Assembly: GCA_016806145.1 (NCBI GenBank) | Contig: CP063166.1 | Coordinates: 3,844,001-3,908,000, forward strand | Length of the DNA stretch: 64,000 nucleotides | Direction: 5' to 3' | From: Variovorax paradoxus | GTDB lineage: Bacteria > Pseudomonadota > Gammaproteobacteria > Burkholderiales > Burkholderiaceae_C | Shown here: in pieces, positions 7,275-15,732 of the stretch | Layout: every line of letters begins with the position of its first letter | How positions within the stretch are numbered: position 1 is the stretch's first letter | The notes under the pieces: model-generated | Told to the model about the DNA's origin: nothing | Databases searched by the model: none | The model's input: the letters and a program-made list of their open reading frames with translations, nothing else | Position numbers and translations under genes: made by a program

Positions 7275-9865
7275 GCGGCCCCCCTGAACCCTCGAGCGAT
7301 CTTGTGCAGCAGGTTTGAGCGGATGGATTGCGTCTGCGACGTCGAAGCCGTAGAGGGCGGCATCAGAACAACCGGCTTGATTCCGGCTTTGCTCAGTCGA
7401 TCGCAGATGGCTTGCGTGTTGGAGTACCACCGGGTGTCGTTGGTCGATCCCTTCTTGCCGCCAGCGCTCTTGACCTTGTTCACCCACATGTTCACAGGAT
7501 CGAAGTCATAGGCCGAGTCGGTGTCCGCGTCGTAGGCAGTGCGCGAGTTGCTGTCATTGATGGCGAAATTGGTGAAACAGTGGGTTACCTTGGGGCGGAG
7601 TTCCAGGATCTTGTCGGCCCAGTACAGGCCCCACTCCGAAGTCTGTCCCCCCTTGCTCATGTTTAGCGTCGTCACACTGACGCCTTGAGAGGCGAGCTGC
7701 GTGCGCAGCCGCTCGGACGTGAACTGCATGCCGTCTGCCGTCGATCCGTCCGGCCGCAGCGGTGGGACCTCCCCGCCGACGGCAACCGGATAAGCGCCCC
7801 ACGAATCCATGAGGAAGGCCACCACGTCGCCCGACTTGAAGAACCCGCTGGTCGGCGTCGCTGCGGACTTGGTGTACGCATAGACAGCGCACAGCCGGAG
7901 CGCCGTGACCTTGTTCTCCGCGTTCATCAGGCGCACCGTCAGCGTGCTGTAGCCGGCGAAGTCAACGAAGACGTAATGCACGCGGCCAGCCTCGTAGACC
8001 TGGTCGTGGATCGTGACGCCGTCGCCCAGCACAACCAACCGAGCTTTGCCGTCGAAGGTCTGGCTCGTGCCGTCAACGCTGCTCGTGTAGGCGCCAGTAC
8101 GCGCAGCAATCGGGATCTCAAGAAAGCCCGTGTTGCGACCCGCAGGAATGGTGAACTCGATGCCATCCCCCGCAGCGGCGGAATTGATGTCGTACCCATA
8201 GCCCAGGTACTGCGTCGGCTCGCCAACGACGCCGTCGCCAGCAACGCCGACGTTGTATTGCGGGTCGGTCCTGGTCTGGCAAAGCTTCGCGAGGTTGGTT
8301 GTGCCCGGCACGAAGCCGCCGAATCCAGCATTCCCGAGCTTGGTAATCGCAACCTTCAGCGTAGTGTTGTCGAGCGTGTAGATATTGGCATTCGCGGCTG
8401 ACGGCGTGCTGCACGTCGGAGGGTGGTACTCGAAGATGGTCGACTTCTTGTACGCATACCGCTGCGTGCGGCTGATGATGAAGTCCGCGAGGCCCTTTTG
8501 TGCCAGTCGGCTCAAGTGCTGGGTGTTGGCGCTGTCCCACATGCCCTGGGCGTTGCCGAGGGTTGCCGGCAAAGTGCCGATGACCGTCACAACGTCGCCA
8601 ACCACGCTCTTGCAGACGAAGCTAGTGATTTCTCCGGTGGCGCCGTTCTCCACCACCAACGCACCGCCAGCGATGAAGTTGGAGCCTCCACCAGACGCCA
8701 CAGTGAATTGATTCGCAGAATCGCGAGAGGCCACAGCAACAGCATTGAAAGTAGCGGGGAACGCCCACGACTTCGTGTACTGCCACAGGTTCACGAAGAG
8801 CGGGGCAGCGGCATCTGTTGCAAGGTCGAGTTCACCCACCAAAGCCGCAATTCGCGTGTCCGATGCAAGCTGGGCCGCCGCCAGTGCCGTAAGCGTGACG
8901 TTCAGCGGCGTGCCATTGTCGTCCACGAGCGTTGAAGACAACGACACGGGATGCTGCGTGGTGATCTGCTTCTGCTTGCGGATGTTGTACGCGGCTACCG
9001 AGCCCTGTACATAGGCGCTGGTCACGGGCCACTGTTGCGCGCTCACGCGCAGATAGCGAGCATTCGCCGGGGCCGTGGCGGTGAGCGCCTGGAAGGTCGG
9101 CTCAGCACCGCCAAACGCGGAGATCAAGACCTTGTCCTTGTCGTACCAGCAGTGGCGCGCGCTACCGATGCACTGCGAATAGACGACATAGGCCTCGCCG
9201 CCAAGAATTTCGAGGAAACCAGTCGCTCCCCACGATGGGCTAGACGCAAAGGCGCCCGTCGCCAGAATGAAGCCGTTGTTCGTGAATTCAGCGGCGCCGT
9301 ACAGCAGCTCGGTCACCGTCTTCAAGCGTGTGGTGCTCGGCACCGACTTCCCTGCTTGCAGAACTGCGCTCCCGGCAACGTTCTGGTAGAGATCCAACGA
9401 GAACTGAGGGTCGCTGCTTGGCACCGTAAAGTACTCATTGAGTCCAACCCCGGCCGGTGTTCCCGCAGGATTGACGCCTGCCGCCGCCGTTGCGTAGGTG
9501 CGGCCTCGGGCTGCTGCTATATCTGCGGAGGTCGCTGCGCTCGTGGCGGAAGTCAGTGAGTTTGCGGCCTGAGTTGTCGCGACCCCCGCTTGAACCGTCG
9601 CGATTCCGGCCTGCGTGGTGGCCGTTGTCGCGCCCGCCGTCGCGATGGCTGCTTGCGTGCCCGCAGAGGCGGCATATCCCTGTGCAGCGGCGGCTGCTTC
9701 CCGGGCATCCTGCGCATCCTGCGATACGCCGATCAACTCTGCGATGGCCGCAGCGATCGCCGTCAGCGGCAACTTTCGAGCCGTGCCCCCGCTGATCGAG
9801 AAGATGGGAACCAGGTCGCCAAGGCTGATCTGATCGACGCTCGAAAGCTGATTGATATCGGTCAT
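7271..9865 (-). CDS. Large phage tail fibre protein with SGNH-hydrolase-like domain
   Basis: The product is 864 residues from ATG 9865, chosen because it overlaps the gp4 stop (ATGA) and matches the N-terminus of the smaller paralogue. Order of parts: docking segment (1-40); Ala/Thr-rich coiled coil with repeats such as QAGIATVQAGVATTQA (about 45-110); beta-rich shaft; then an SGNH/GDSL-like module from about residue 660, with block I in FLMDSWGAY, a block II Gly in NMSKGGQTSEW and a block III Asn in NFAINDSNS. The block V Asp-x-x-His is not seen: the protein stops soon after KPVVLMPPS. SGNH domains in fibres deacetylate surface polysaccharide. This one looks C-terminally short and may bind rather than cut. 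Confidence 0.7.
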   Translation of the reverse strand: MTDINQLSSVDQISLGDLVPIFSISGGTARKLPLTAIAAAIAELIGVSQDAQDAREAAAAAQGYAASAGTQAAIATAGATTATTQAGIATVQAGVATTQAANSLTSATSAATSADIAAARGRTYATAAAGVNPAGTPAGVGLNEYFTVPSSDPQFSLDLYQNVAGSAVLQAGKSVPSTTRLKTVTELLYGAAEFTNNGFILATGAFASSPSWGATGFLEILGGEAYVVYSQCIGSARHCWYDKDKVLISAFGGAEPTFQALTATAPANARYLRVSAQQWPVTSAYVQGSVAAYNIRKQKQITTQHPVSLSSTLVDDNGTPLNVTLTALAAAQLASDTRIAALVGELDLATDAAAPLFVNLWQYTKSWAFPATFNAVAVASRDSANQFTVASGGGSNFIAGGALVVENGATGEITSFVCKSVVGDVVTVIGTLPATLGNAQGMWDSANTQHLSRLAQKGLADFIISRTQRYAYKKSTIFEYHPPTCSTPSAANANIYTLDNTTLKVAITKLGNAGFGGFVPGTTNLAKLCQTRTDPQYNVGVAGDGVVGEPTQYLGYGYDINSAAAGDGIEFTIPAGRNTGFLEIPIAARTGAYTSSVDGTSQTFDGKARLVVLGDGVTIHDQVYEAGRVHYVFVDFAGYSTLTVRLMNAENKVTALRLCAVYAYTKSAATPTSGFFKSGDVVAFLMDSWGAYPVAVGGEVPPLRPDGSTADGMQFTSERLRTQLASQGVSVTTLNMSKGGQTSEWGLYWADKILELRPKVTHCFTNFAINDSNSRTAYDADTDSAYDFDPVNMWVNKVKSAGGKKGSTNDTRWYSNTQAICDRLSKAGIKPVVLMPPSTASTSQTQSIRSNLLHKIARGFRGAA

Positions 9866-10362
9866 GGCAGCGGCACCGGTCCGTTGAAGTCGAGCGTGCC
9901 GTCGGGCCCAGTGGTGAGCACGTCGACAGGGTTCAAGAGGAAGGGGTTGTTGCAGCGGAGGCGCTTGTATCCGGCGCCTGCTGGAACCTTGCCTCGCAGT
10001 TGCATTTGAGGTGGGTCGGCGAGGCACTTGCCCAGCAGCGCGTCGTAGGACTGCTTGGCGACGGCCGCCGTGGGCAGCGCGATCTGCTTGCCGTAGCTGG
10101 GCGCAGCACGCAGCGCCAGGTTGAGGTAGACCGTCTCGTTGGCCTGGTCTGGGATGCCGCTGTCCTGGTCAGGATCGGCTGCCTTCGGATCGACCGTGCG
10201 GTTGTAGCCGATGCGGATGCCCGGGGTCTCCCACGAGGCCATCATCGAGTCGAGCCGCAGCACCATGGCCACCATCTCGGCGGGCTGGATGTCGAAGTTG
10301 TACCCGGCCAGCGCGATCTCGTTGAAGGCCATGTCGCAAAGTTGTCGCTTCGTCCAGCCCAT
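9862..10362 (-). CDS. Head-to-tail adaptor (P22 gp4-like)
   Basis: The 166-residue protein matches the P22 gp4 family, the first tail factor, which binds under the portal ring. P22 gp4 also has 166 residues. Shared features are an N-terminal helix bundle (MGWTKRQLCDMAFNEIALAG), the pattern AEMVAMVLRLDSMMASWETPGI, and a C-terminal arm after GKVPAGAGYKR that would wrap the portal. The stop overlaps the start of the large fibre gene. In P22, gp4 also has a muramidase activity; no catalytic residues can be assigned here by eye. Confidence 0.8.
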   Translation of the reverse strand: MGWTKRQLCDMAFNEIALAGYNFDIQPAEMVAMVLRLDSMMASWETPGIRIGYNRTVDPKAADPDQDSGIPDQANETVYLNLALRAAPSYGKQIALPTAAVAKQSYDALLGKCLADPPQMQLRGKVPAGAGYKRLRCNNPFLLNPVDVLTTGPDGTLDFNGPVPLP

Positions 10363-10365
10363 GGC

Positions 10366-10698
10366 TTATTCCCCAGGACTCGCAGCGGCCGCGGCGATCT
10401 TTTCCTCGATCAGCGCCTGCAGTCGCTTGTCGCCAAGGCGCTTGTCGTAGGTCAGGCCCAGTTCGGCTGCCTTGGCCTCGAGCTCGGCGCGCGTGGGTGG
10501 CGCGGTGTCGTCGGTCGAGGCCGCGGGCACCGCAACACGCGCATCCAGTGCGGCCTGGGCTGCAGCAGGAGTGAGGTGCCAGCCATGGGCCAGCTTCGCC
10601 TCAAGGTCGGTGTCGTCGACCACCAAGTAATCGACGCGCACGCCGTGCAGCTCGTGCGCGCCCGGCGCCTTGTAGACCATCGTTTGGGGTGCTTGCAT
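10366..10698 (-). CDS. Small phage protein with HeH/LEM-like C-terminus
   Basis: A 110-residue protein. The first 60 residues resemble head-associated proteins often encoded next to coat genes (VRVDYLVVDDTDLEAKLAHG). The C-terminal 40 residues (TRAELEAKAAELGLTYDKRL) have the helix-extended-helix shape seen in phage SAP/HeH/LEM-like modules that bind nucleic acid or protein. It lies just after a terminator that closes the coat transcript, so it may mainly be read from read-through transcripts. Exact role unknown. Confidence 0.5.
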   Translation of the reverse strand: MQAPQTMVYKAPGAHELHGVRVDYLVVDDTDLEAKLAHGWHLTPAAAQAALDARVAVPAASTDDTAPPTRAELEAKAAELGLTYDKRLGDKRLQALIEEKIAAAAASPGE

Positions 10699-10715
10699 GT
10701 TCTTCCTCGGGATGG

Positions 10716-10740
10716 AAAAACGCCCGCACGAAGGCGGGCG
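10716..10740 (-). terminator. Intrinsic terminator after the coat-gene transcript
   Basis: Read on the minus strand: a 7-bp stem CGCCCGC/GCGGGCG (10740-10734 with 10727-10721), a 6-base loop, then five Ts (10720-10716). It lies 37 bases after the stop of the 161-codon gene. It would lower expression of the tail genes relative to coat protein. Confidence 0.75.
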
Positions 10741-10777
10741 TGAACTCCGGCAACTGCTTGCTAGAGAGGTCCCACGA

Positions 10778-11263
10778 TCAATCGCGAATGATGGGGTTGA
10801 CGCTCGACACGTCGTTCGTGAAGCCCGGGCCGGCCGAGGTGACCTCGTAGGGGGACTTCACGCCGAGGCGGTCGCACAGCGCCTTCACGTACTCGGTGCG
10901 GTTCTTGCCCGAGCGCTCGAGCTCGACGAGGCCGGCGATCTTGCCCTCGGGGATGGCCGGCTCGGCATCAGCAGCCACGGCAGCCTTGAAGGCGTCGAGG
11001 CTCAGATCCAGGGTCGGCGCCCAGGGCATGATCTCGTGACGGTCGGGCCAGCGGTCACCGCCGCTCGCGCTCTCGGTCGCGCTGCGCGTGGCGAAGTTGG
11101 TCTGCGCAGACTGCGCGATGGCAGCCTTCACGCCCTCCTTTTCGGCCTCCTCGCGTTCCGCAGGGGTGAGCTCGGGCACCGGGCGCGGATCGTTCTGTTC
11201 CTCGGTGGTGCCAGCGGGTGCGTTGGTCATGTCGACGCCCGAATCGGTCTTCTTTGCGGTCAT
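10778..11263 (-). CDS. Phage head-associated protein, function unknown
   Basis: A 161-residue product from ATG 11263, which has AGGAG 7 bases upstream; longer reading frames upstream lack a site. The N-terminal 60 residues are rich in Glu, Pro and Thr and look disordered (PELTPAEREEAEKEG). The C-terminal part ends GFTNDVSSVNPIIRD. It follows the coat gene directly and precedes the terminator, so it is probably made in large amounts. Decoration or assembly roles are possible; nothing specific was recognised. Confidence 0.55.
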   Translation of the reverse strand: MTAKKTDSGVDMTNAPAGTTEEQNDPRPVPELTPAEREEAEKEGVKAAIAQSAQTNFATRSATESASGGDRWPDRHEIMPWAPTLDLSLDAFKAAVAADAEPAIPEGKIAGLVELERSGKNRTEYVKALCDRLGVKSPYEVTSAGPGFTNDVSSVNPIIRD

Positions 11264-11289
11264 GTCGGTTCTCCTGGTGGGCCTGGTGG

Positions 11290-12558
11290 TCAGGCCTGGT
11301 TGAAGGCGAGCGACCCGGCCATCTGCGGGTTGGTCAGCGCCGTGCCGAAGTCGATGTCCCACCGGAACTTCATGCTCAGGTCGTTGATTTCGCCCTGGCG
11401 CACGTACGAGATGGCGATGCCCAGCTCGGTGGTGGCGCGCATCACTTCCCAGCCGGCCTCAGGGTCGACGGTGTACGAGCCCGGCAGCAGGAGCAGGTTG
11501 TCCTTCACGAAGAAGGGGTTCAGTTCGGCAGTGGTCGTGTTGAGCCACGTGAGCGCCGCGCCGTTGGCCGGGGTGGCCGTGACGTTCTGGTACTCCTTCT
11601 CGGCCTTGGTGCCGCCACCCGCGGAGATGATGGCCGGGGCCACCGTGATCACGCCGGCAGAGGGCTTGCCGATGACGCGGAACGTCTGCAGCTGGCCGGT
11701 GTCCTGCTTGGTGATCATGTGCACCGAGTTCACGCCAGCGATGGTGAACGCGTCGCCCGCCTTGATGTTGGCGTACGTGGCCGCCGTCACGGTGAGCGGC
11801 GAGTAGCGGTTGTCGACGTTCTCGGTTTCGCCGGTGCCGGCCGCCGTCGACGTGGCCTTCGGCACCCAGTACTGGTTCGCACCGTTCACCGTGGTGGCGC
11901 CGCCGGTGGCTGCAGCGAGGCGCAGCGACTGGTCATTCTTGTACGTCTCGAAGCCGGCGATGTCGCCGATGAAGGCCTTCTGGTAGGCGTTCATCGTCTC
12001 GCGCAGGCCGCTGGTCTGCGGCTTGGCCAGGTTCGAAGCCATGCCGTTGTAGACACGCGGCGCCAGGAAGGCCATGCGGTTGGCGAGCGGCACGCCCTGC
12101 TCCGTCAGTTGCGCGTCGGCCGCGGCGATGTCGTCGAAGCCGGTCGGTGCCGTGGTGCGCTTGATGAACTGCGAACCCTGGATCGCGGCGGTGGTGAACA
12201 GCGCGTAGTTGATGTCGCTCGACAGCTTCTGCTTGGCGGCGTCACCGTAGCGCGAGAGCTGCAGCGGGTCGCGCAGGTCCTTGGCCGTCATCTTGCCGTT
12301 GGACGACTTGTGGTAGCCGATCGACACCGGCACGGTGAGCTCGGTCATGTCGCCAAAGTTGGCGGTCTGGTCGAAGCCGTCGTACGACGCGGCGATATAC
12401 GGCGCGGGAATCCACACCTTGTCGCCGACACGCTGCATGCTCTGCGGATCGAGCGGCGTGTACTTCTGGGCGGCCTTCGCGATCACGAGCTGATCGTCGA
12501 AGCCCTCGATCATGTTGTCGAACATGATCCGTTCTTCACGGGAGAATACGTTTGCCAT
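11290..12558 (-). CDS. Major capsid (coat) protein, P22 gp5-like
   Basis: The 422-residue protein is close in length to P22 coat protein (430) and shows its pattern: AKKYTPL-like N-arm (IAKAAQKYTPLDPQSMQR), the segment DLRDPLQLSRYGDAAKQKL, and an inserted domain around VDNRYSPLTVTAATYANIKA with GDAFTIAGVNSVHMI. It forms the icosahedral shell with the HK97 fold. It follows the scaffold gene by 18 bases, as in P22-type head modules. Confidence 0.85.
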   Translation of the reverse strand: MANVFSREERIMFDNMIEGFDDQLVIAKAAQKYTPLDPQSMQRVGDKVWIPAPYIAASYDGFDQTANFGDMTELTVPVSIGYHKSSNGKMTAKDLRDPLQLSRYGDAAKQKLSSDINYALFTTAAIQGSQFIKRTTAPTGFDDIAAADAQLTEQGVPLANRMAFLAPRVYNGMASNLAKPQTSGLRETMNAYQKAFIGDIAGFETYKNDQSLRLAAATGGATTVNGANQYWVPKATSTAAGTGETENVDNRYSPLTVTAATYANIKAGDAFTIAGVNSVHMITKQDTGQLQTFRVIGKPSAGVITVAPAIISAGGGTKAEKEYQNVTATPANGAALTWLNTTTAELNPFFVKDNLLLLPGSYTVDPEAGWEVMRATTELGIAISYVRQGEINDLSMKFRWDIDFGTALTNPQMAGSLAFNQA

Positions 12559-12576
12559 TTGGGCTGCCTTTGATGG

Positions 12577-13458
12577 TTAGGCGGCGGCCTTCTGCTTCAG
12601 CTGCTTCTTGTACGCAACGACCTTGGAACGATCGCCCGTCTTCTCAGCCTCGGCTTCCAGGCGCTTCAGGTTCGAATCCATCGCCCCCATCCCAGGCGCG
12701 GAACCGCGCACGGTGGACTCGGGCAGTGGTGCTGTTTTGCGGGGCGTGACCTTCATTTGGGTTTCCAGTTTTGCGACCGCGAACGCGAACTTCACGGGGT
12801 CTTCGATGGAAGCGAGCTCCTTGGCCTTCTTCGGGTTTTTGCCGAGCGCGTAGATCACAACCGCGGGGTTGTCGGCCCCGGAGAGAATGACGCCCTGCTG
12901 CGTGACGCTGAACGTGTCTTTCGCCACGTCCTCCGCGTCTGCGAAGTCCTTCACCTTCAGCTCGGCCGTGGCCTTGCCGTAAGCGTCCAACTTCGCCTGC
13001 CAGGCCGCCTGGGCCTTGGTCTGGGCATCCTGCTTCTTGCGCTCCTGTTCGCCGTGCTCCTGCAGCCGCAGGTTCCACGCCTTCCAGTCCGCTTTGAACT
13101 TCGCTTCGTCGTATTCGCAGCCCTCGAGCGTGGGTTCGTCGCCGACCACGACGGCTTGAGCTGCTGTGCTCTTGCCGCGCAGGACGGTGAGTTCCTGTTC
13201 GAGCTCGCGATTCCGGCGTTGCGTCTCTCGGTTGTTCTTCCGCAGCTCGCGAACCCACTCGGGCGCACGGCTCTCGTCTTCGTCAGAGGGCGGCGATTCC
13301 TCTCCGATGGTGACGGTCACCCCGCCTTCGTCGCCCTCCTCGCCGCCTTCGCCTTCGGCCCCCTCGCCGGCTTCCGCCAGTTCGGTTTCCTCGTGCTCTT
13401 GCTCGTCAGTGGTTTCGTCGGTGGAGAGCTCTTCGCCCTCGGTTACTGCCTGCGTCAT
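12577..13458 (-). CDS. Capsid scaffolding protein, P22-like position
   Basis: A 293-residue product from ATG 13458, preceded by AAGGG; a GTG seven codons upstream is less likely. The first 80 residues are strongly acidic (runs of Glu and Asp), the middle is a long charged helix (EWVRELRKNNRETQRRNREL), and the end is basic (SKVVAYKKQLKQK). A basic C-terminal helix that binds coat protein is the hallmark of P22 scaffolds (303 residues). The place between portal and coat supports this. Confidence 0.8.
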   Translation of the reverse strand: MTQAVTEGEELSTDETTDEQEHEETELAEAGEGAEGEGGEEGDEGGVTVTIGEESPPSDEDESRAPEWVRELRKNNRETQRRNRELEQELTVLRGKSTAAQAVVVGDEPTLEGCEYDEAKFKADWKAWNLRLQEHGEQERKKQDAQTKAQAAWQAKLDAYGKATAELKVKDFADAEDVAKDTFSVTQQGVILSGADNPAVVIYALGKNPKKAKELASIEDPVKFAFAVAKLETQMKVTPRKTAPLPESTVRGSAPGMGAMDSNLKRLEAEAEKTGDRSKVVAYKKQLKQKAAA

Positions 13459-13505
13459 CGTTTCGACCCTTCGTCTCACCTGAAAGCCGGTGGTGGCAGG
13501 GCCGA

Positions 13506-13534
13506 ATGATAGCTACAGTCAATCGGTCACGCAA
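13506..13534 (-). promoter_or_regulatory. Candidate promoter for scaffold and coat genes
   Basis: On the minus strand: TTGCGT (13534-13529), 17 bases, TATCAT (13511-13506), in the AT-richer gap between the portal and scaffold genes. It would allow extra expression of scaffold and coat. No experimental support is available from sequence alone. Confidence 0.45.
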
Positions 13535-13565
13535 ATCTTGATAGTTATTGACTAAATCAGGCGGG

Positions 13566-15668
13566 TCAAAGGCCGGCGGGGAAGTCCGGCGCGGGGATGT
13601 CGATCGGAGCCGGGACGGCACCCGATGGTGCGGCCAGCATCCCCTGCAGCGCCTCCGCGCTGGCGATCTGCTGCTCGTTGTGCTCGCCCATCGTTTCGGC
13701 CATGGTCTTGGCGGTCTGCGCGCGCTTCAGGTCGGCGCTGGCGATGGTCTCCACCGTGTCGGCACGCTTCTGCGCGGCCGCAGCTTCGGCTTCCTGGGCG
13801 GCGGATAGCAGGTACTGCGATTGCGGGTCCGGCGGCGCGTTCTTCGCGACCTCCTGCGCCGCGGCGAGTTGCTGAGCTTCCTCCTCGGTGGGCTTGATGA
13901 CGCCCATCTTCACGAGCTTGGCGCGGAAGAAGTCGCGCGTATCACTGAGCCCTTCGCCCTCCATGTTCATCAGGATCAGCGCGTTGAGCACAGCCACTGT
14001 CTCGGGGTCTTGAGTAAGCGACAGCATAGAGGTGAGCGCGCGCACAGTGGCTGCGCGCCGGCTGACCGATGACGGGCCGACATCCACATTCACGTCGAAG
14101 TCAGCCTTCGTCATGTCGTTGTCGACAAACTCGGTCTCGGTCTCCGGGTCATAGCTCGGCTCATTGAGCACAGCGGTCCCAACGCCGCCCGACGAGTCGA
14201 GTGTCTTCATGCGGCGGCGCTCCTCAACCACGATGTCTTTCGACATCGAGAGCCAGACCTGACCGCCGCGTCGCATGCCCTTGGCGAAGTTCGACATGTA
14301 GATGAAAACCTGCATGTCCAGTCGGTTCTGGATCAACTCGACGGTCTTTGACCCAATGTTGCTGACCATCTTTTCCGCGGCCTGCTGATTGCCCAGCAAA
14401 TCCTGCATGTCCTGCTCGACCACCTGCATCAGAGCGCCCCAGGCCTGCGGGATTTCCGGGGCCTTGGTGTAGCCGATCGGGCCGGCGGCCTGCTGGTTGC
14501 CTTGCGCGTCAGTCACGGGGTTGAGCAACAGGTAGGGAAAGTCGTCTACGTTGTCGCGCGCCCACATATTCACGTGCCCAGCGATCTGCTGCGGCGTGAC
14601 GATGGGCTTCGAAATGTTCGAGCGGCCGGCCAAGTCGCCGAGGAACGATCGGAGCATGTTGGCCAGGCGTTGAGCATCTTTGGCCAGGCGCACGTGTCCC
14701 ATGCAGCGCTCGATGTTGTCGACAAACCAGCGCTTGCCATACACCGGGATGATCGGAATGCAGCGCCCTGGGATCACCTCCTTGTCGCCCAGCACCTTGC
14801 CGCCGCTCATCGTGTACTTGTGAATCTCGCGGCGCTTCACGCGCTTGCGGCGCACCTCGCGGAAGCCAGTCGCCAGAAGCGTGTCGAGCTTGTCGGGATC
14901 GGCCTCGAGCTCGCTTTCCGGGACCATCATGTCCTGGTCGTCGAGTCCACGGAAGACGCGAATCACCTCGCTCTTTTCCTCGACGCTGTAGCGCTCGCAG
15001 ATGTAGACGACATCCGGCGTGCACCAGTCGAAGTAGGCGCTCTGCACGTCCTGGGGCCAGGTCGTGGGGTCATCCTTGTACTCCTCGACGTAGGCCGACC
15101 GGCTCATGCCCGTGAGCACGTAGCAGCGCTTCGCATCGGCCTTGTCCTGGCGCTTGGCGTTCAGGTCAAAGAACACGCTGGAGTCGGCATCGAAGATGGG
15201 CTCCAGCTTGATGCGCTGGCGGTCATCCTCGTCGTCGTCCTCGTCCTCGTAGCACGCGCGAAGGCGCCACGCACCGAATCCACCGCCCACAGCCTCCTCG
15301 AAGGCGTTGTCGTAGGCTTCCTCCGCCGTGCTGTCCTGCTCGTCGGCACGGTAGAGCCCGTCGCACACGTCCGCGAACTTGTCGCCGGTCGTGCCGTCCT
15401 TCGGGGTGAAGTCCACCGTGATGCGGTTGTTCCGGTACTCGTTGATGATCCGGATCACCGCAAGGTGGATCTTGTTCATCTCGAACCGCGGCTTGTTCTC
15501 GAACTGGTCGCCAACCGGGCCTTCCCACTGCGCGCCGGCGATGCTGTAGAACCGTCGGTCTTCTAGGCACTGCATGCGCACTTCACGCTGCGCTGCCTGG
15601 ATCTCGTCGAACTCCTTCAGCGAGTCGGCATGGATCTTGGCGAGGCGATCGGCGGTCGAGATGGTCAT
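13566..15668 (-). CDS. Portal protein, P22-like
   Basis: A 700-residue protein (P22 portal has 725) of the P22-type portal family. It has the N-terminal pattern QCLEDRRFYSIAGAQWEGP and RFEMNKIHLAVIRIINEYRN, with an acidic patch EDEDDDEDDRQR near residue 145. A C-terminal Ala/Gln-rich helical tail (about 600-690) corresponds to the barrel segment. The dodecamer forms the DNA channel at one capsid vertex and docks terminase, then gp4. It lies between terminase and scaffold. Confidence 0.85.
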   Translation of the reverse strand: MTISTADRLAKIHADSLKEFDEIQAAQREVRMQCLEDRRFYSIAGAQWEGPVGDQFENKPRFEMNKIHLAVIRIINEYRNNRITVDFTPKDGTTGDKFADVCDGLYRADEQDSTAEEAYDNAFEEAVGGGFGAWRLRACYEDEDDDEDDRQRIKLEPIFDADSSVFFDLNAKRQDKADAKRCYVLTGMSRSAYVEEYKDDPTTWPQDVQSAYFDWCTPDVVYICERYSVEEKSEVIRVFRGLDDQDMMVPESELEADPDKLDTLLATGFREVRRKRVKRREIHKYTMSGGKVLGDKEVIPGRCIPIIPVYGKRWFVDNIERCMGHVRLAKDAQRLANMLRSFLGDLAGRSNISKPIVTPQQIAGHVNMWARDNVDDFPYLLLNPVTDAQGNQQAAGPIGYTKAPEIPQAWGALMQVVEQDMQDLLGNQQAAEKMVSNIGSKTVELIQNRLDMQVFIYMSNFAKGMRRGGQVWLSMSKDIVVEERRRMKTLDSSGGVGTAVLNEPSYDPETETEFVDNDMTKADFDVNVDVGPSSVSRRAATVRALTSMLSLTQDPETVAVLNALILMNMEGEGLSDTRDFFRAKLVKMGVIKPTEEEAQQLAAAQEVAKNAPPDPQSQYLLSAAQEAEAAAAQKRADTVETIASADLKRAQTAKTMAETMGEHNEQQIASAEALQGMLAAPSGAVPAPIDIPAPDFPAGL

Positions 15669-15732
15669 AGTAAATTCCTACCACGCCAATCGGCGTCAAT
15701 AGCGGAATTCTATGATTCGACCCTGAAAAAGC

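Noticed and set aside
9866..10027. 54-codon N-terminal extension of the large fibre protein
   Set aside because: It overlaps the gp4-like gene, is Arg-rich, and the ATG at 9865 matches the paralogue's N-terminus and the ATGA overlap.
11218..12573. A 451-codon open frame opposite the coat gene
   Set aside because: It is antisense to a well-recognised capsid gene; Arg/Val/Gly-heavy composition is what the GC-rich third positions of the real gene produce.
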